Of a DNA stretch of 40,207 nucleotides, positions 1-8,235 are shown in pieces. A program made the position numbers and the translations under genes. The DNA lies in assembly GCA_910578475.1 (NCBI GenBank), contig CAJTRK010000031.1, positions 1 to 40,207 on the forward strand. The letters run 5' to 3'. Source of the stretch: an uncultured Lachnospiraceae bacterium. GTDB taxonomy: Bacteria > Bacillota > Clostridia > Lachnospirales > Lachnospiraceae. The notes below the pieces were generated by a model. That model was not told the DNA's origin. It saw nothing but the letters and a program-made list of their open reading frames with translations, and did no database searches. How positions within the stretch are numbered: position 1 is the first letter of the stretch; each line of letters opens with the position of its first letter.

Positions 1-34
1 ACAATTCACCATAATTTGAAAGGAGGCCTATCTC

Positions 35-1408
35 ATGTATATCATGGACCATAACAGCTATTCGGAAATCACTCCTGAAATATTTCGTCTCGCTAATATG
101 AGTAAACAGGCGGATATCATTGATACGGAACTATTCACCAAATATGATGTCAAACGCGGACTTCGGGATTTGAACGGAAAAGGCGTTCTGGCAGGACTTA
201 CACACATCTCCGATGTTCGCGCCAACAAGATTGTAGACGGAATTCAGGTTCCCACCCACGGACGGCTTTTTTACAGAGGATATGATGTCAAAGACCTCGT
301 CAACGGATTTGCCAAAGATAATCACTTCGGCTATGAAGAAGCCACTTATTTATTGCTCTTTGATAAGCTTCCGGATGAAAAGGAACTGGAAACGTTCAAA
401 TCACTTTTGGCCAGTTACCGTTCCCTTCCTACCAGTTTTGTACGCGATATCATTATGAAAGCGCCAAGCAATGATATGATGAATACGCTTGCAAGAAGTG
501 TCCTGACTCTTTATTCTTACGATGACAGAGCGGACGATACTTCTCTTCCGAATGTACTCAGACAATGCTTACAGCTCATCAGTCTCTTTCCTTTACTTTC
601 TATCTATGGTTATCAGGCATACAGCCACTATCACGATGGAAAAAGTTTATTTATCCACCAGCCTATCGCGGAATTATCCACGGCGGAAAATATTCTGCAT
701 ATTCTACGGCCCGACAGTCAGTACACACCGTTAGAAGCAAAGATTCTCGATATCGCACTGGTACTTCATATGGAACATGGCGGCGGTAATAACTCTTCCT
801 TTACAACACACGTCGTCACTTCTTCCCTTACCGATACCTATTCGGTCATCGCCGCGGCAATCGGTTCTCTGAAAGGACCAAGACACGGCGGCGCCAACAT
901 CAAGGTCGTTCAGATGTTTGACGATATGAAACACAAAGTTGCCGACTGGAAAGACGAAGAACAGGTCGGAAATTATCTGGCCAAACTGTTACATAAAGAA
1001 GCTTTTGACCATGCCGGACTCATTTACGGCGTCGGTCATGCCGTATATTCCAAATCGGACCCGAGAGCCGTGATTTTCAAATCTTTCGTAGAACAGTTAT
1101 CCGAAGAAAAAGGATTACAGGAAGAATTTGCGCTCTACTCGCTCGTGGAACGGCTCGCTCCCGAAGTAATTGCCAAAGAACGGCAGATTTACAAGGGCGT
1201 CAGCATCAATGTGGATTTCTATTCCGGTTTTGTATATCGTATGCTGAATCTTCCGATAGAACTCTATACGCCGATTTTTGCGATTGCGAGAATTGCAGGA
1301 TGGAGCGCACACCGTATGGAAGAACTCGCAAACAACGGTAAGATTATCCGTCCCGCTTACAAGGCGATTGGCAAGGACAGAGAATATATTTCGATGGAGA
1401 ACCGCTAA
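35..1408 (+). CDS. Citrate synthase
   Basis: Condenses acetyl-CoA with oxaloacetate to citrate in the cytoplasm; 2-methylcitrate synthase activity is possible, because the two share a fold. The 457-residue protein has the family's catalytic residues in order: His248 in MEHGGGNNSS, His335 in GVGHAVYS and Asp394 in INVDFYSG. The CoA-binding region around GPRHGGAN lies between them. The N-terminal extension of about 60 residues before the core is typical of clostridial forms. The start is supported by GAAAGGAGG ending 8 bases before the ATG. Its promoter lies outside the window. It is a stand-alone unit ending in a hairpin terminator, with no aconitase or isocitrate dehydrogenase visible beside it. 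In an anaerobe it probably feeds glutamate synthesis through a partial TCA cycle (inference). Confidence 0.93.
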   Translation: MYIMDHNSYSEITPEIFRLANMSKQADIIDTELFTKYDVKRGLRDLNGKGVLAGLTHISDVRANKIVDGIQVPTHGRLFYRGYDVKDLVNGFAKDNHFGYEEATYLLLFDKLPDEKELETFKSLLASYRSLPTSFVRDIIMKAPSNDMMNTLARSVLTLYSYDDRADDTSLPNVLRQCLQLISLFPLLSIYGYQAYSHYHDGKSLFIHQPIAELSTAENILHILRPDSQYTPLEAKILDIALVLHMEHGGGNNSSFTTHVVTSSLTDTYSVIAAAIGSLKGPRHGGANIKVVQMFDDMKHKVADWKDEEQVGNYLAKLLHKEAFDHAGLIYGVGHAVYSKSDPRAVIFKSFVEQLSEEKGLQEEFALYSLVERLAPEVIAKERQIYKGVSINVDFYSGFVYRMLNLPIELYTPIFAIARIAGWSAHRMEELANNGKIIRPAYKAIGKDREYISMENR

Positions 1409-1433
1409 AACGCCTCAAATACTTTGTTCATAA

Positions 1434-1480
1434 AAAAGTTCCCGAATGCCTTCCGGCAAAATACGGGAACTTTTCTTATT
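1434..1480. terminator. Bidirectional rho-independent terminator
   Basis: An 11-bp perfect stem, AAAAGTTCCCG (1434-1444) with CGGGAACTTTT (1464-1474), has a 19-base loop. T-rich sequence follows on the plus strand and TTTTTTATG follows on the minus strand, so it can end both citrate synthase and the convergent operon that ends at 1517. Confidence 0.8.
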
Positions 1481-1516
1481 TTTATCTGCTGTTTATGTGC
1501 TGTTTTTCATAACTGC

Positions 1517-1864
1517 TCATCTTGGGTATTTCAAAAACTTTTTCAGCGCTTTATTCACGACAATCGCATACACAACAATCGCCGCAAAAAAAGACAGACT
1601 GGATATCGTCGAGACAATCGCGGACTGACTCGTCATGTCATTGACGATGTTTACTGCTCCGGCCAGAATGACCACAGCGCCGACCGCTATCAGTTTTCCA
1701 TATAAATAATTGATAAACCCTTCTTTATCGCGCAGCGCGCTCTCGTCCGCGCCTTTGTTCATCACGACGTTATTAACGATTTTCCCCTGTGTTTTCATGA
1801 CGATTCCCGCATATACAAGATAACCGCCGCCAATGATACATAAAAAATCAATAAAACTGTACAT
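1517..1864 (-). CDS. Small membrane protein, unknown function
   Basis: A 115-residue protein with three likely membrane segments at about residues 4-23, 56-76 and 83-106. A charged loop between the first and second contains QGKIVNNVVMNKG and ALRDKEGF. The C-terminus is basic (KALKKFLKYPR), suggesting a cytoplasmic end. I do not recognise a family. It starts 18 bases downstream of threonine synthase on the same strand and is followed by a terminator, so it is probably the last gene of that operon. The amino-acid composition and position suggest a real gene rather than a chance frame, because an uninterrupted hydrophobic pattern occurs on this strand only. Confidence 0.65.
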   Translation of the reverse strand: MYSFIDFLCIIGGGYLVYAGIVMKTQGKIVNNVVMNKGADESALRDKEGFINYLYGKLIAVGAVVILAGAVNIVNDMTSQSAIVSTISSLSFFAAIVVYAIVVNKALKKFLKYPR

Positions 1865-1882
1865 TACCCGTCTCCTTATCCC

Positions 1883-3382
1883 TTAAATGCCAAGAATTTT
1901 TTCCACTGTTTCCTTCATCTCTTCTTTTTCGCAGACCGTATTGTGCACTACCGCCGCAGTTCTGATTTCCTCGATGGCGTTCGGCACTTTGACATTGGCC
2001 AGCCTGGAAAGTTCATCGACCAGCTCAAAGTCCGTCATGCTGTCATATTTGGAGTCGATTGCGTTCATGACGCTTCTTGTGAATTTAAAGGGACTCGCCG
2101 TCGATGCAATGACCGTTTTTCTCGTATCTCCGGTCTCTTCCCTGTATTTCCCGTATACCGCTCCCGCTACCGCCGTATGGGTATCGATAACATAACCCGT
2201 CTTCTCATATAATGTCCGGATTGTATCCGCAGTCTCCTGCTCATCCGCATAATTTCCATAGAAATCCGAAAGCTGCCGGCTCATCTCTTCCGTAATCTGA
2301 TACTGTCCGTTCTGCGACAGAGCCGCCATGAACTCCCCGTTCTTCTTCGCATCATTTCCGGCGATGCGGTAAATTAAACGCTCCAGATTGCTTGAAATCA
2401 GGATATCCATCGAGGGTGAGCTTGTCAGCATAAATTCCCGGTTCCGGTCATAGCTTCCGGTACGGAAGAAATCATATAATACTTTGTTTTCATTCGAAGC
2501 GCAAATCAGTTTTGCAATCGGCACTCCCATATTCCTAGCATAGAAAGCCGCCAGAATATTACCGAAATTGCCGGTCGGAACCACCACATTGATTTCCTCT
2601 CCGTCGGCTATTTTTCCATTCCCCAAGAGCTTTGCACAGGCAAACACATAATAAACTATCTGCGGCACAAGGCGGCCGATATTAATGGAATTGGCAGAAG
2701 AAAAACGAAATCCCTTCCGCAGCATCTTCTCTTCCAGTTCCTTATCGGAAAAGATATTTTTGACGCCGGTCTGCGCATCATCAAAATTACCGTGGATTCC
2801 GATTACAAACGTATTATCCCCCTTCTGAGTCACCATCTGCTTTTCCTGAATCGGGCTGACGCCGTTCTTCGGATAAAAAACGATAATTTTCGTTCCTTCC
2901 ACATCCGCAAATCCCGCAAGCGCGGCTTTTCCGGTGTCCCCCGATGTGGCTGTCAGAATCACAATTTCTTCTTCCACATGGTTTTTCTTCGCCGATGTTA
3001 TCATCAGATGCGGCAGAATCGATAACGCCATATCTTTAAAAGCAATCGTCGCCCCGTGGAACAGCTCCAGATAATAAGCATGGTCCGCCTCCACAAGCGG
3101 CGCAATCTCCTCCGTATCGAATTTGGAATCATAAGCTTTACGAATGCAGTTCTTCAATTCTTCTTCCGTAAAATCCGTCAGGAAAAGTTTCATGACCTCA
3201 TATGCGATTTCCTGATAACTCATGTCCGCCATATCCTTCAAAGACTTTTCCAAAGACGGAATATGGTCCGGTACGAAAAGACCTCCATCCTCGGACAGTC
3301 CCTTCAGAATTGCCTGTGACGCCTGTATTTTCTTTTCATCATTTCTCGTACTGCCGTATAATACTTCCATTCCTGTAACCAT
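1883..3382 (-). CDS. thrC: Threonine synthase
   Basis: Converts O-phosphohomoserine to threonine with pyridoxal phosphate, the last step of threonine synthesis. The N-terminal signature VLYGSTRND and ILKGLSEDGGLFVPD mark the long type of threonine synthase of about 500 residues. Lys116 in HGATIAFKDMAL is the expected PLP Schiff-base lysine, and TATSGDTGKAA (144-154) is the phosphate-binding loop. Two starts are possible: residue 1 behind GGAAAGG with very short spacing, or Met5 (MEVLYGST) behind ACAGGA; neither is ideal. It lies 49 bases after a membrane-protein gene on the same strand and 18 before another, so it may be transcribed from the promoter near 5340. Other threonine genes (hom, thrB) are not in the window. 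Confidence 0.95.
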   Translation of the reverse strand: MVTGMEVLYGSTRNDEKKIQASQAILKGLSEDGGLFVPDHIPSLEKSLKDMADMSYQEIAYEVMKLFLTDFTEEELKNCIRKAYDSKFDTEEIAPLVEADHAYYLELFHGATIAFKDMALSILPHLMITSAKKNHVEEEIVILTATSGDTGKAALAGFADVEGTKIIVFYPKNGVSPIQEKQMVTQKGDNTFVIGIHGNFDDAQTGVKNIFSDKELEEKMLRKGFRFSSANSINIGRLVPQIVYYVFACAKLLGNGKIADGEEINVVVPTGNFGNILAAFYARNMGVPIAKLICASNENKVLYDFFRTGSYDRNREFMLTSSPSMDILISSNLERLIYRIAGNDAKKNGEFMAALSQNGQYQITEEMSRQLSDFYGNYADEQETADTIRTLYEKTGYVIDTHTAVAGAVYGKYREETGDTRKTVIASTASPFKFTRSVMNAIDSKYDSMTDFELVDELSRLANVKVPNAIEEIRTAAVVHNTVCEKEEMKETVEKILGI

Positions 3383-3431
3383 ATCCTTTCCATGTACTTC
3401 CTTATGACTCCGTTTTCTCAGAGACCGCTTT

Positions 3432-4160
3432 TCACTCTTCCGTCTCGTCTTTCAGAATCTTACCGACAACCGTAATCAAAATACTGCCGAGCACGAGCGC
3501 AATCAGTGCGCCGCTTCCGTACCGGGCAAACAGCACAAGCATTTCATGGCTTTCATTCCATTTATCGTTAATGCAATAGAATGCGCCCTCTATATTCGCG
3601 TCATAATCCCTGCAAAAATCCTCAAGCTGCTTTATGGCCTGCTGATGAACAGGGCTCTTTCTTCCGACAGGAAGCGTTATTTCCTTGCCGGCCTTCAATG
3701 CTCTGGCATCGTCAGTCGACATCTGTGCCAGTATGTAAGACCCATCGGGCAATTGAATCAGAAAATACTCGGCGTATTCTCCCAGAATGTCAAAAGTCAT
3801 ACTCGAAACATCCGGACGGTGTCTCGGCCTGCTCCTTCTACTGCCGCTCGAATAAGCGGAAACCCATGTATGACGGGTTCCGATTCCGGTCGGTATAATT
3901 TCTTCCGGCTCCACCGTCACAAAACTTGTCTGCCAGGTATCTTCCCATGTTTCCGCGTCCTCAATTCTCGGGATGTCATCGGCCGCAGGCATTCCGATAT
4001 AATCTTCCGGAAGTCCGCCCTCGGTCATTGCCAGCGTAACCGGTTCTTCTTTTCCCCGAAGCACCGATTCCACAGGAAGCGCTTTCGCTACAAGAACGGC
4101 AATTACCAAAGCAACAATCACAACGATAAATTCCAAAATTTTTCTCAACATCTTTTTCAT
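3432..4160 (-). CDS. Two-TM membrane protein, unknown function
   Basis: Starting at Met 4160 (MKKMLRKI) gives 242 residues. A longer reading frame extends upstream to 4262, but that part overlaps the preceding gene and looks non-coding. A membrane segment at about 8-27 and another near 213-235 flank a soluble domain of about 185 residues. That domain has an SSGSRRSRPRHRP basic stretch, followed by a conserved-looking part (EYAEYFLIQLPDGSYILAQM). The only upstream purine-rich site, GAGGGAG, sits 13 bases before the ATG, so the start is uncertain. It is the third gene of a run of three membrane proteins (5240 to 3432). I do not recognise the family; a domain facing the cell exterior or cytoplasm cannot be decided. 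Confidence 0.7.
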   Translation of the reverse strand: MKKMLRKILEFIVVIVALVIAVLVAKALPVESVLRGKEEPVTLAMTEGGLPEDYIGMPAADDIPRIEDAETWEDTWQTSFVTVEPEEIIPTGIGTRHTWVSAYSSGSRRSRPRHRPDVSSMTFDILGEYAEYFLIQLPDGSYILAQMSTDDARALKAGKEITLPVGRKSPVHQQAIKQLEDFCRDYDANIEGAFYCINDKWNESHEMLVLFARYGSGALIALVLGSILITVVGKILKDETEE

Positions 4161-4188
4161 ATGATACGCAAAGCTCCCTCTATTCCGG

Positions 4189-4650
4189 TCAGAACCCCGG
4201 ATGCACTCTTTGTTCCGCCTCTTCCCAGGCATCCAGCAAAGGCCGGAATTTCTCATAAGCAAATTTATAATATTCCTTCAGATAATCTTCTCCCCGGACC
4301 AATAAAAAATCCTCGATGATTACCTGCTTTTTACTGCATTTTGAGCAACTGTGCACTTCTACCTTACAGGCGCGCCGCCCACTGGGAATCTGTTCCCTTC
4401 CCATAATCGGCGTCATATGGGTAAGCAGATATTTCTCGGCATTTTCATAAGTATCGCCAAACGAAACCGGCAGAAGAAATAAATAGGTGCGAGGCAGCGC
4501 TTTAGCTGCCTCCGCCTTACAGTACATACAGGTAGAACCGTCTTTTTTGATTCTTACATATTCCCGGATAAAAGAAATTCCAAAAACAATTACCGCTCCA
4601 ATGACGACGAGGATAATGATAACCGGCAGGTAATATGACAGACTGCCCAT
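4189..4650 (-). CDS. Single-TM protein with two CxxC pairs, unknown function
   Basis: A 153-residue protein with one N-terminal membrane segment (about residues 8-28) and then a soluble domain. The domain has two cysteine pairs, CMYC (near 41) and CSKC (near 103), placed as a typical split zinc-ribbon; metal binding is inferred. The start is supported by GGAGGG about 10 bases upstream. The gene begins two bases after the stop of the 195-residue membrane protein, so the two are very likely co-translated. The next gene begins 28 bases after its stop. I cannot name a function; three adjacent small membrane proteins with tight spacing suggest one complex. Confidence 0.72.
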   Translation of the reverse strand: MGSLSYYLPVIIILVVIGAVIVFGISFIREYVRIKKDGSTCMYCKAEAAKALPRTYLFLLPVSFGDTYENAEKYLLTHMTPIMGREQIPSGRRACKVEVHSCSKCSKKQVIIEDFLLVRGEDYLKEYYKFAYEKFRPLLDAWEEAEQRVHPGF

Positions 4651-4652
4651 TT

Positions 4653-5240
4653 TTATCTGCCCTCCGCGTTTCTCTTAGCCGCCTGCAGAAGTTCAACAAA
4701 AGTGTCTGCCTTTGATATCGCTTCCGCACCCATCCCGGATTTCAGGTTGACAGCCCGGTTGCTGATGAGCGTGTAAATCGTCATTTTCTTTCCATCGAGA
4801 TAAAATACAAACCGAACGCCGGTCATCGTCGATGCGACAGTTTCCGGCCGTTCAATTCTTGATGCGCTGAACACCTGAATTTCCATCGGATTATAAGCGG
4901 AAATATAGCCAATCATACCGCCTTCCACATCGATGTATAAAATGTTTCCCCTGCTCGTAAAAGAACTGTTAAAGCAATAGGGGAGCGCTTCTACTTTCTG
5001 CGCGGTGCGGTTTACAAAAATACGGGTAAGGCTTCCGTAACCAATCAGCATTAACAGTACCATCCATACCAAAAACCCGAAGACAAATATCAGCGGAAGA
5101 AAAACATCCAGCCGGAACGGCCCTTCCGAAAACAGGCATATAGCCAATGAAATAATAACCGGTGCTCCAATGCCAAGTCCCAGTAGCAACAGCCAGAAAA
5201 AGCTTCCGAATTTTTTGAGTTTTGCAGTTTCTTCTTTCAT
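4653..5240 (-). CDS. Two-TM membrane protein, possible PH-like soluble domain
   Basis: The 195-residue protein has two adjacent hydrophobic segments at about 12-36 and 44-70. A beta-rich soluble C-terminal domain follows, ending in a helix (ADTFVELLQAAKRN). This layout resembles bacterial PH-like membrane proteins, but no diagnostic motif is present, so that is only a guess. The start is supported by AAGGAGA nine bases upstream. It is the first gene of the operon, behind a good promoter at 5326-5354. The leader between promoter and start (about 80 bases) contains GC-rich inverted sequence (GCCGCAGGCGG) that could fold. Confidence 0.72.
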   Translation of the reverse strand: MKEETAKLKKFGSFFWLLLLGLGIGAPVIISLAICLFSEGPFRLDVFLPLIFVFGFLVWMVLLMLIGYGSLTRIFVNRTAQKVEALPYCFNSSFTSRGNILYIDVEGGMIGYISAYNPMEIQVFSASRIERPETVASTMTGVRFVFYLDGKKMTIYTLISNRAVNLKSGMGAEAISKADTFVELLQAAKRNAEGR

Positions 5241-5325
5241 TCCTATGTATCTCCTTCAACCTCATAATATTTTCTTGCGCAATACACGCCGCTCATCCGC
5301 CTGCGGCCTGCCCGCACACAGCTAG

Positions 5326-5354
5326 ATTATAACACCATAAGGCTTTCATGGCAA
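5326..5354 (-). promoter_or_regulatory. Sigma-70-type promoter for the 5240-1517 operon
   Basis: On the minus strand, TTGCCA (5354-5349) and TATAAT (5331-5326) are separated by exactly 17 bases. It lies about 85 bases upstream of the first membrane-protein start and also sits just beyond the stop of the cell-wall hydrolase at 5362. Confidence 0.6.
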
Positions 5355-5361
5355 TCCGGAT

Positions 5362-5982
5362 TTATAAGAAAAACTCATGATTTCCATAGGAAAAAAGTTT
5401 TGTCAGCTTCTGGTCAAACCATTTGACTTTCGTGGAATCCGCTTTTTTTCTTGCGCAGAAATATAAGGCTCCCTGAGAAATATCTTCTCCGTAAAGCGCT
5501 CTTTCCACCGCTTCATAGGTTTCCTGGCTGACCTTTACATTCTGAAAACGTCCATCCACCGTCGGACTGAACTGGGCCACCCCCTGTTCCTTCTGCATGA
5601 CGACCTCTGTCACCGTGTCGGGAAAGCTTTCGTTGTTGACGCGGTTCAGCACTACATTGGCCACGAGAAGTTTCCCATCCTCATCCTCTCCGCCGGCTTC
5701 CGCTTCCACAATCCGAAGCAGCGCATCATAATCCTGTTCGGACAACTGATACTTCTTTGTCTGTTCCAATACTTCATAATCCACGACCCGCTGTCCCGAC
5801 GCCACACAGGCGACCACTTCCAGAAAGCTTTTCCTGCTCTCCTCTTCCGTCGCCGTCAGATACTCCATCCGAAACGCCTGCGTCGCCGCAATACGGTTTA
5901 TCTGCAGCTCCTTCAGACAAATCCACGAAGTCACCAAAATCAAACTCATCAACAGAAATTTTGTCAGACATCTTTTATACAT
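5362..5982 (-). CDS. SleB-like cell wall hydrolase, membrane anchored
   Basis: A predicted peptidoglycan hydrolase of the SleB/CwlJ type, 206 residues from Met 5982. The frame opens further upstream, but AGGAGA seven bases before 5982 and the signal-anchor that starts there decide the start. Residues 4-23 form an N-terminal hydrophobic anchor preceded by KR. The catalytic domain begins near residue 85: the pattern IVEAEAGGEDEDGKLLVAN followed by VVLNRV matches the family, with Glu95 as probable catalytic acid. The middle segment (QFSPTVDGRF) and the end (GALYFCARK, YGNHEFF) also fit the family. Such proteins are lytic transglycosylase-like enzymes of germination or vegetative wall turnover. 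Its upstream region is shared with the divergent AP2-domain gene. No sporulation genes adjoin it, so a germination role is not implied. Confidence 0.85.
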   Translation of the reverse strand: MYKRCLTKFLLMSLILVTSWICLKELQINRIAATQAFRMEYLTATEEESRKSFLEVVACVASGQRVVDYEVLEQTKKYQLSEQDYDALLRIVEAEAGGEDEDGKLLVANVVLNRVNNESFPDTVTEVVMQKEQGVAQFSPTVDGRFQNVKVSQETYEAVERALYGEDISQGALYFCARKKADSTKVKWFDQKLTKLFSYGNHEFFL

Positions 5983-6032
5983 ACATATTTCTCCTGTTCT
6001 CCATACTGATAAACATGCCATTCTTTCAACCC

Positions 6033-6080
6033 GCAGACTTTTGGCCACAGGCACAAAGTTGTGCTTGTCTGCTTTTTTTG
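6033..6080 (+). terminator. Orphan terminator-like hairpin
   Basis: The plus strand shows CAGGCACAA (6048-6056), AG, then TTGTGCTTG (6059-6067), a 9-bp stem with one G-T pair. It is extended by GCAGA (6033-6037) with TCTGC (6068-6072) and followed at once by seven T. This is the form of a rho-independent terminator reading plus, yet no plus-strand gene precedes it. See the finding on a possible antisense RNA. Confidence 0.5.
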
Positions 6081-6105
6081 TTGTTAACATTGTTGTAATA
6101 TTTTA

Positions 6106-6134
6106 TACAGAAATCCGGAAAAATATGTTATACT
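6106..6134 (+). promoter_or_regulatory. Extended -10 promoter for the AP2-domain gene
   Basis: TGTTATACT at 6126-6134 is an extended -10 element (TGn then TATACT), and TACAGA at 6106-6111 is a poor -35 match 17 bases upstream. The element lies 44 bases before the start codon at 6178 and after the orphan terminator. Confidence 0.4.
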
Positions 6135-6177
6135 AATGCCAATATTCAGAAATATTTCAAAAGATTGGAGATTATCC

Positions 6178-6972
6178 ATGCCGCAGTTACCCGGTGTTTA
6201 TCAGGCAAAAAAGAAAAACGGCACAATCTATTACCGTTCTTCTTTAACTTATCGCGCAAAGCATATCAGTCTTGGCAGTTACGGTACGCCGGAATCTGCC
6301 CATGAGGCTTATCTGCTCGCAAACCGCATTCTTCAGGATATCGCAGTCGGAATCGGTCATTATCACTCGGATTCCGTTCTTTTATTCGAAAAATGGGTCT
6401 GTCTGATAAACTTTCGGGATAACGGACTGTATTTCTCAAACCCGTTATATATACGACCTTCTTTTTTCTATTATTACTTTTCGCCGTCCCATTTTTTTAT
6501 CTTCGACAAAGACGATTTGTTCTATTATTCCAACCACAAAATTTCCTGCAGGGGCGGCCATTATTTCGTTGCGGATTACGGGATGCAGATAAATATCATG
6601 AATCGCTACGGCATCAAAAATTATGCCGTACTGAACAAAGATTATCGGTTCATCAATGGAAATACCAATGATTTCCGCTATGAAAATATAGAAATTCTGA
6701 ATGCTTATCACGGCGTTTCCGCTTTTCGCCGAAAAGGCGAACTGCTTTACAAAGCCAAAATTCATATCAGGGGAAATTATACAATCGGCGTTTACCGGAC
6801 GGAGGAAGAAGCCGCCATTGCCTATAACAAAGCCATTGACCTGCTAAAAAAAGCCGGCGTAAAAAAGGCTTATACCCCGAATTATATGGAGGGTATGTCA
6901 CCAGCCGTTTACGCCGACCTGTATACCGCTATTTCTGTTTCACCCAAAATTGAACATTATCTGTCAGAATAA
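6178..6972 (+). CDS. AP2 / degenerate HNH / AP2 DNA-binding-like protein
   Basis: From Met 6178 (TTGGAG seven bases upstream) the protein has 264 residues; an in-frame ATG at 6136 lacks a binding site. Residues about 5-52 (PGVYQAKKKNGTIYY, SLGSYGTPESAHEAY) and about 180-233 (GVSAFRRKGELLYKAK, IGVYRTEEEAAIAYNKA) both match the AP2 pattern: three strands ending in a helix. Between them, DYRFINGNTNDFRYENIEIL matches the core of HNH_3-type homing endonucleases (D-H-I-N-G-N, N-R, N-L), but the catalytic His positions are Phe/Tyr. It therefore looks like a homing-endonuclease-derived protein that has lost nuclease activity and kept DNA binding (inference). It overlaps tail to tail with the lysozyme gene by 16 bases. 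Function and targets are unknown. Confidence 0.75.
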   Translation: MPQLPGVYQAKKKNGTIYYRSSLTYRAKHISLGSYGTPESAHEAYLLANRILQDIAVGIGHYHSDSVLLFEKWVCLINFRDNGLYFSNPLYIRPSFFYYYFSPSHFFIFDKDDLFYYSNHKISCRGGHYFVADYGMQINIMNRYGIKNYAVLNKDYRFINGNTNDFRYENIEILNAYHGVSAFRRKGELLYKAKIHIRGNYTIGVYRTEEEAAIAYNKAIDLLKKAGVKKAYTPNYMEGMSPAVYADLYTAISVSPKIEHYLSE

Positions 6973-8099
6973 CTGACAAAGCACAGATTCAGGCTGGCGT
7001 CTCCCGTCACACCGTTCAATACGCCCGTCGTCGTATACTGCCACATCGCGAACTGATACGGATAATCGGGCACATCCTGCTCCTGTGAAAGCCATACATC
7101 GTAGTCCTGAAGTTTCGCCAAATCAACATTTTTAATCAGCCATTCCTTGTTTCCGTATATCATCGGGGCATATCCGGCGGTCTGTATGCCGCTCAGGAAA
7201 GTTATCGCAATCGACGTCTTATCATCTCTTGAAAGCCCGTCGATTCTCGCCTTGTCATTGGCTACATTTTCCATGTCAAAAGCTACCGGATAAGTAATAT
7301 GCGCTCTGTACGGTTCCAGATTCTGAATGACAAAATTCGCTTCCTGCAAAACTTCTTCCTGTGAAATCGCCTGGGAATAAAAATAAACGCCGATATCCAG
7401 TCCGGCCTCGATTGCCGCCTCCATATTCTCCACAAAGTTATCGTCCAGAGAAATCTGACCTGTACTGTATCCCCTCGCGCCGAGACGCAGCATGACAAAA
7501 TCAATGCCCGCCGCCTTTATGCTGTTAAAATTAACCTTGCCGTTATGTTTGGAAATATCGACTCCAACATAGGAAATCTTTTTGCCGTTATCCGTATATT
7601 TCCGCAGATTCGCATTTTCCGACAGATTTTTGAAATCATATGTATTCTTTGTCAGATAGGGACTGATAAGAACCCATTCTTCTTTTCCGTCGGAAGTTTT
7701 TACCAGCGTATGTTTGCCGTCCGTAGAAGGGTCTTCCTGTACGACTTCCTCTTTTTTCTCCGCATAACTGTCCGGTTCCTCATCGTTTTCCGTATCATCC
7801 GCGCTCTGCGTTCCTGTCGGCGTCTTCTCCGTTTCTTTTCCCTCTGCCGGATACATATCCCAAAAATCCAAATCCTCCGCACGAAGTTTCTGTTCCGGCT
7901 CCGGTACTGCAGTTTCCGGCTCTGCCGCCGCTTCCTGCTGCTTTACGACTTCCGGACCGGGTTCTTTGTCTTTGTCATTTTTACGGTTATCCTTCATGAC
8001 CGTAAACAGAAGAATCAATACAAAAGCTGATACACCGAGTACCATATAAAAAATGGAATGGCTGCTCGAACGTTTTCCATCATCTCCTGGCAGTCTCAT
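6957..8099 (-). CDS. Membrane-anchored GH25 lysozyme
   Basis: A 380-residue N-acetylmuramidase of glycoside hydrolase family 25. The start at Met 8099 is chosen for AAAGGAG about 12 bases upstream; frames open at 8123 and 8147 lack good sites. A membrane segment (about residues 17-34) is followed by a Glu/Pro/Lys-rich stalk of about 90 residues. The catalytic domain then begins at YVGVDISKHNG. Asp275 and Glu277 in PVAFDMEN form the DxE catalytic pair, and the C-terminal FAMWQYT and GDASLNL match the family. It should act outside the cell on the glycan backbone. Its 3' end overlaps the convergent AP2-domain gene by 16 bases with no terminator between them. A good promoter lies at 8236-8264. 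Confidence 0.92.
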   Translation of the reverse strand: MRLPGDDGKRSSSHSIFYMVLGVSAFVLILLFTVMKDNRKNDKDKEPGPEVVKQQEAAAEPETAVPEPEQKLRAEDLDFWDMYPAEGKETEKTPTGTQSADDTENDEEPDSYAEKKEEVVQEDPSTDGKHTLVKTSDGKEEWVLISPYLTKNTYDFKNLSENANLRKYTDNGKKISYVGVDISKHNGKVNFNSIKAAGIDFVMLRLGARGYSTGQISLDDNFVENMEAAIEAGLDIGVYFYSQAISQEEVLQEANFVIQNLEPYRAHITYPVAFDMENVANDKARIDGLSRDDKTSIAITFLSGIQTAGYAPMIYGNKEWLIKNVDLAKLQDYDVWLSQEQDVPDYPYQFAMWQYTTTGVLNGVTGDASLNLCFVSYSDR

Positions 8100-8235
8100 C
8101 GATATGAACTTCTCCTTTCTCATCACCTGAAATTTCTTTCCATCCACGACTTTGCTGATAAAAAAATGGAAAAAAAAGGTGTTCTCTATTATAATGTATC
8201 ATGGTAATATGTCCTGTGAATTACTGAACAGAGAT

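Noticed and set aside
3546..4319. 257-residue plus-strand open frame
   Set aside because: It lies opposite two membrane-protein genes, has a Cys/Arg/His-rich composition without any fold pattern, and has no ribosome binding site.
5757..6098. 113-residue plus-strand frame ending near the orphan terminator
   Set aside because: It ends after the hairpin stem rather than before it, is Ser/Pro-rich low-complexity sequence, and has no binding site. The terminator is therefore not assigned to it.
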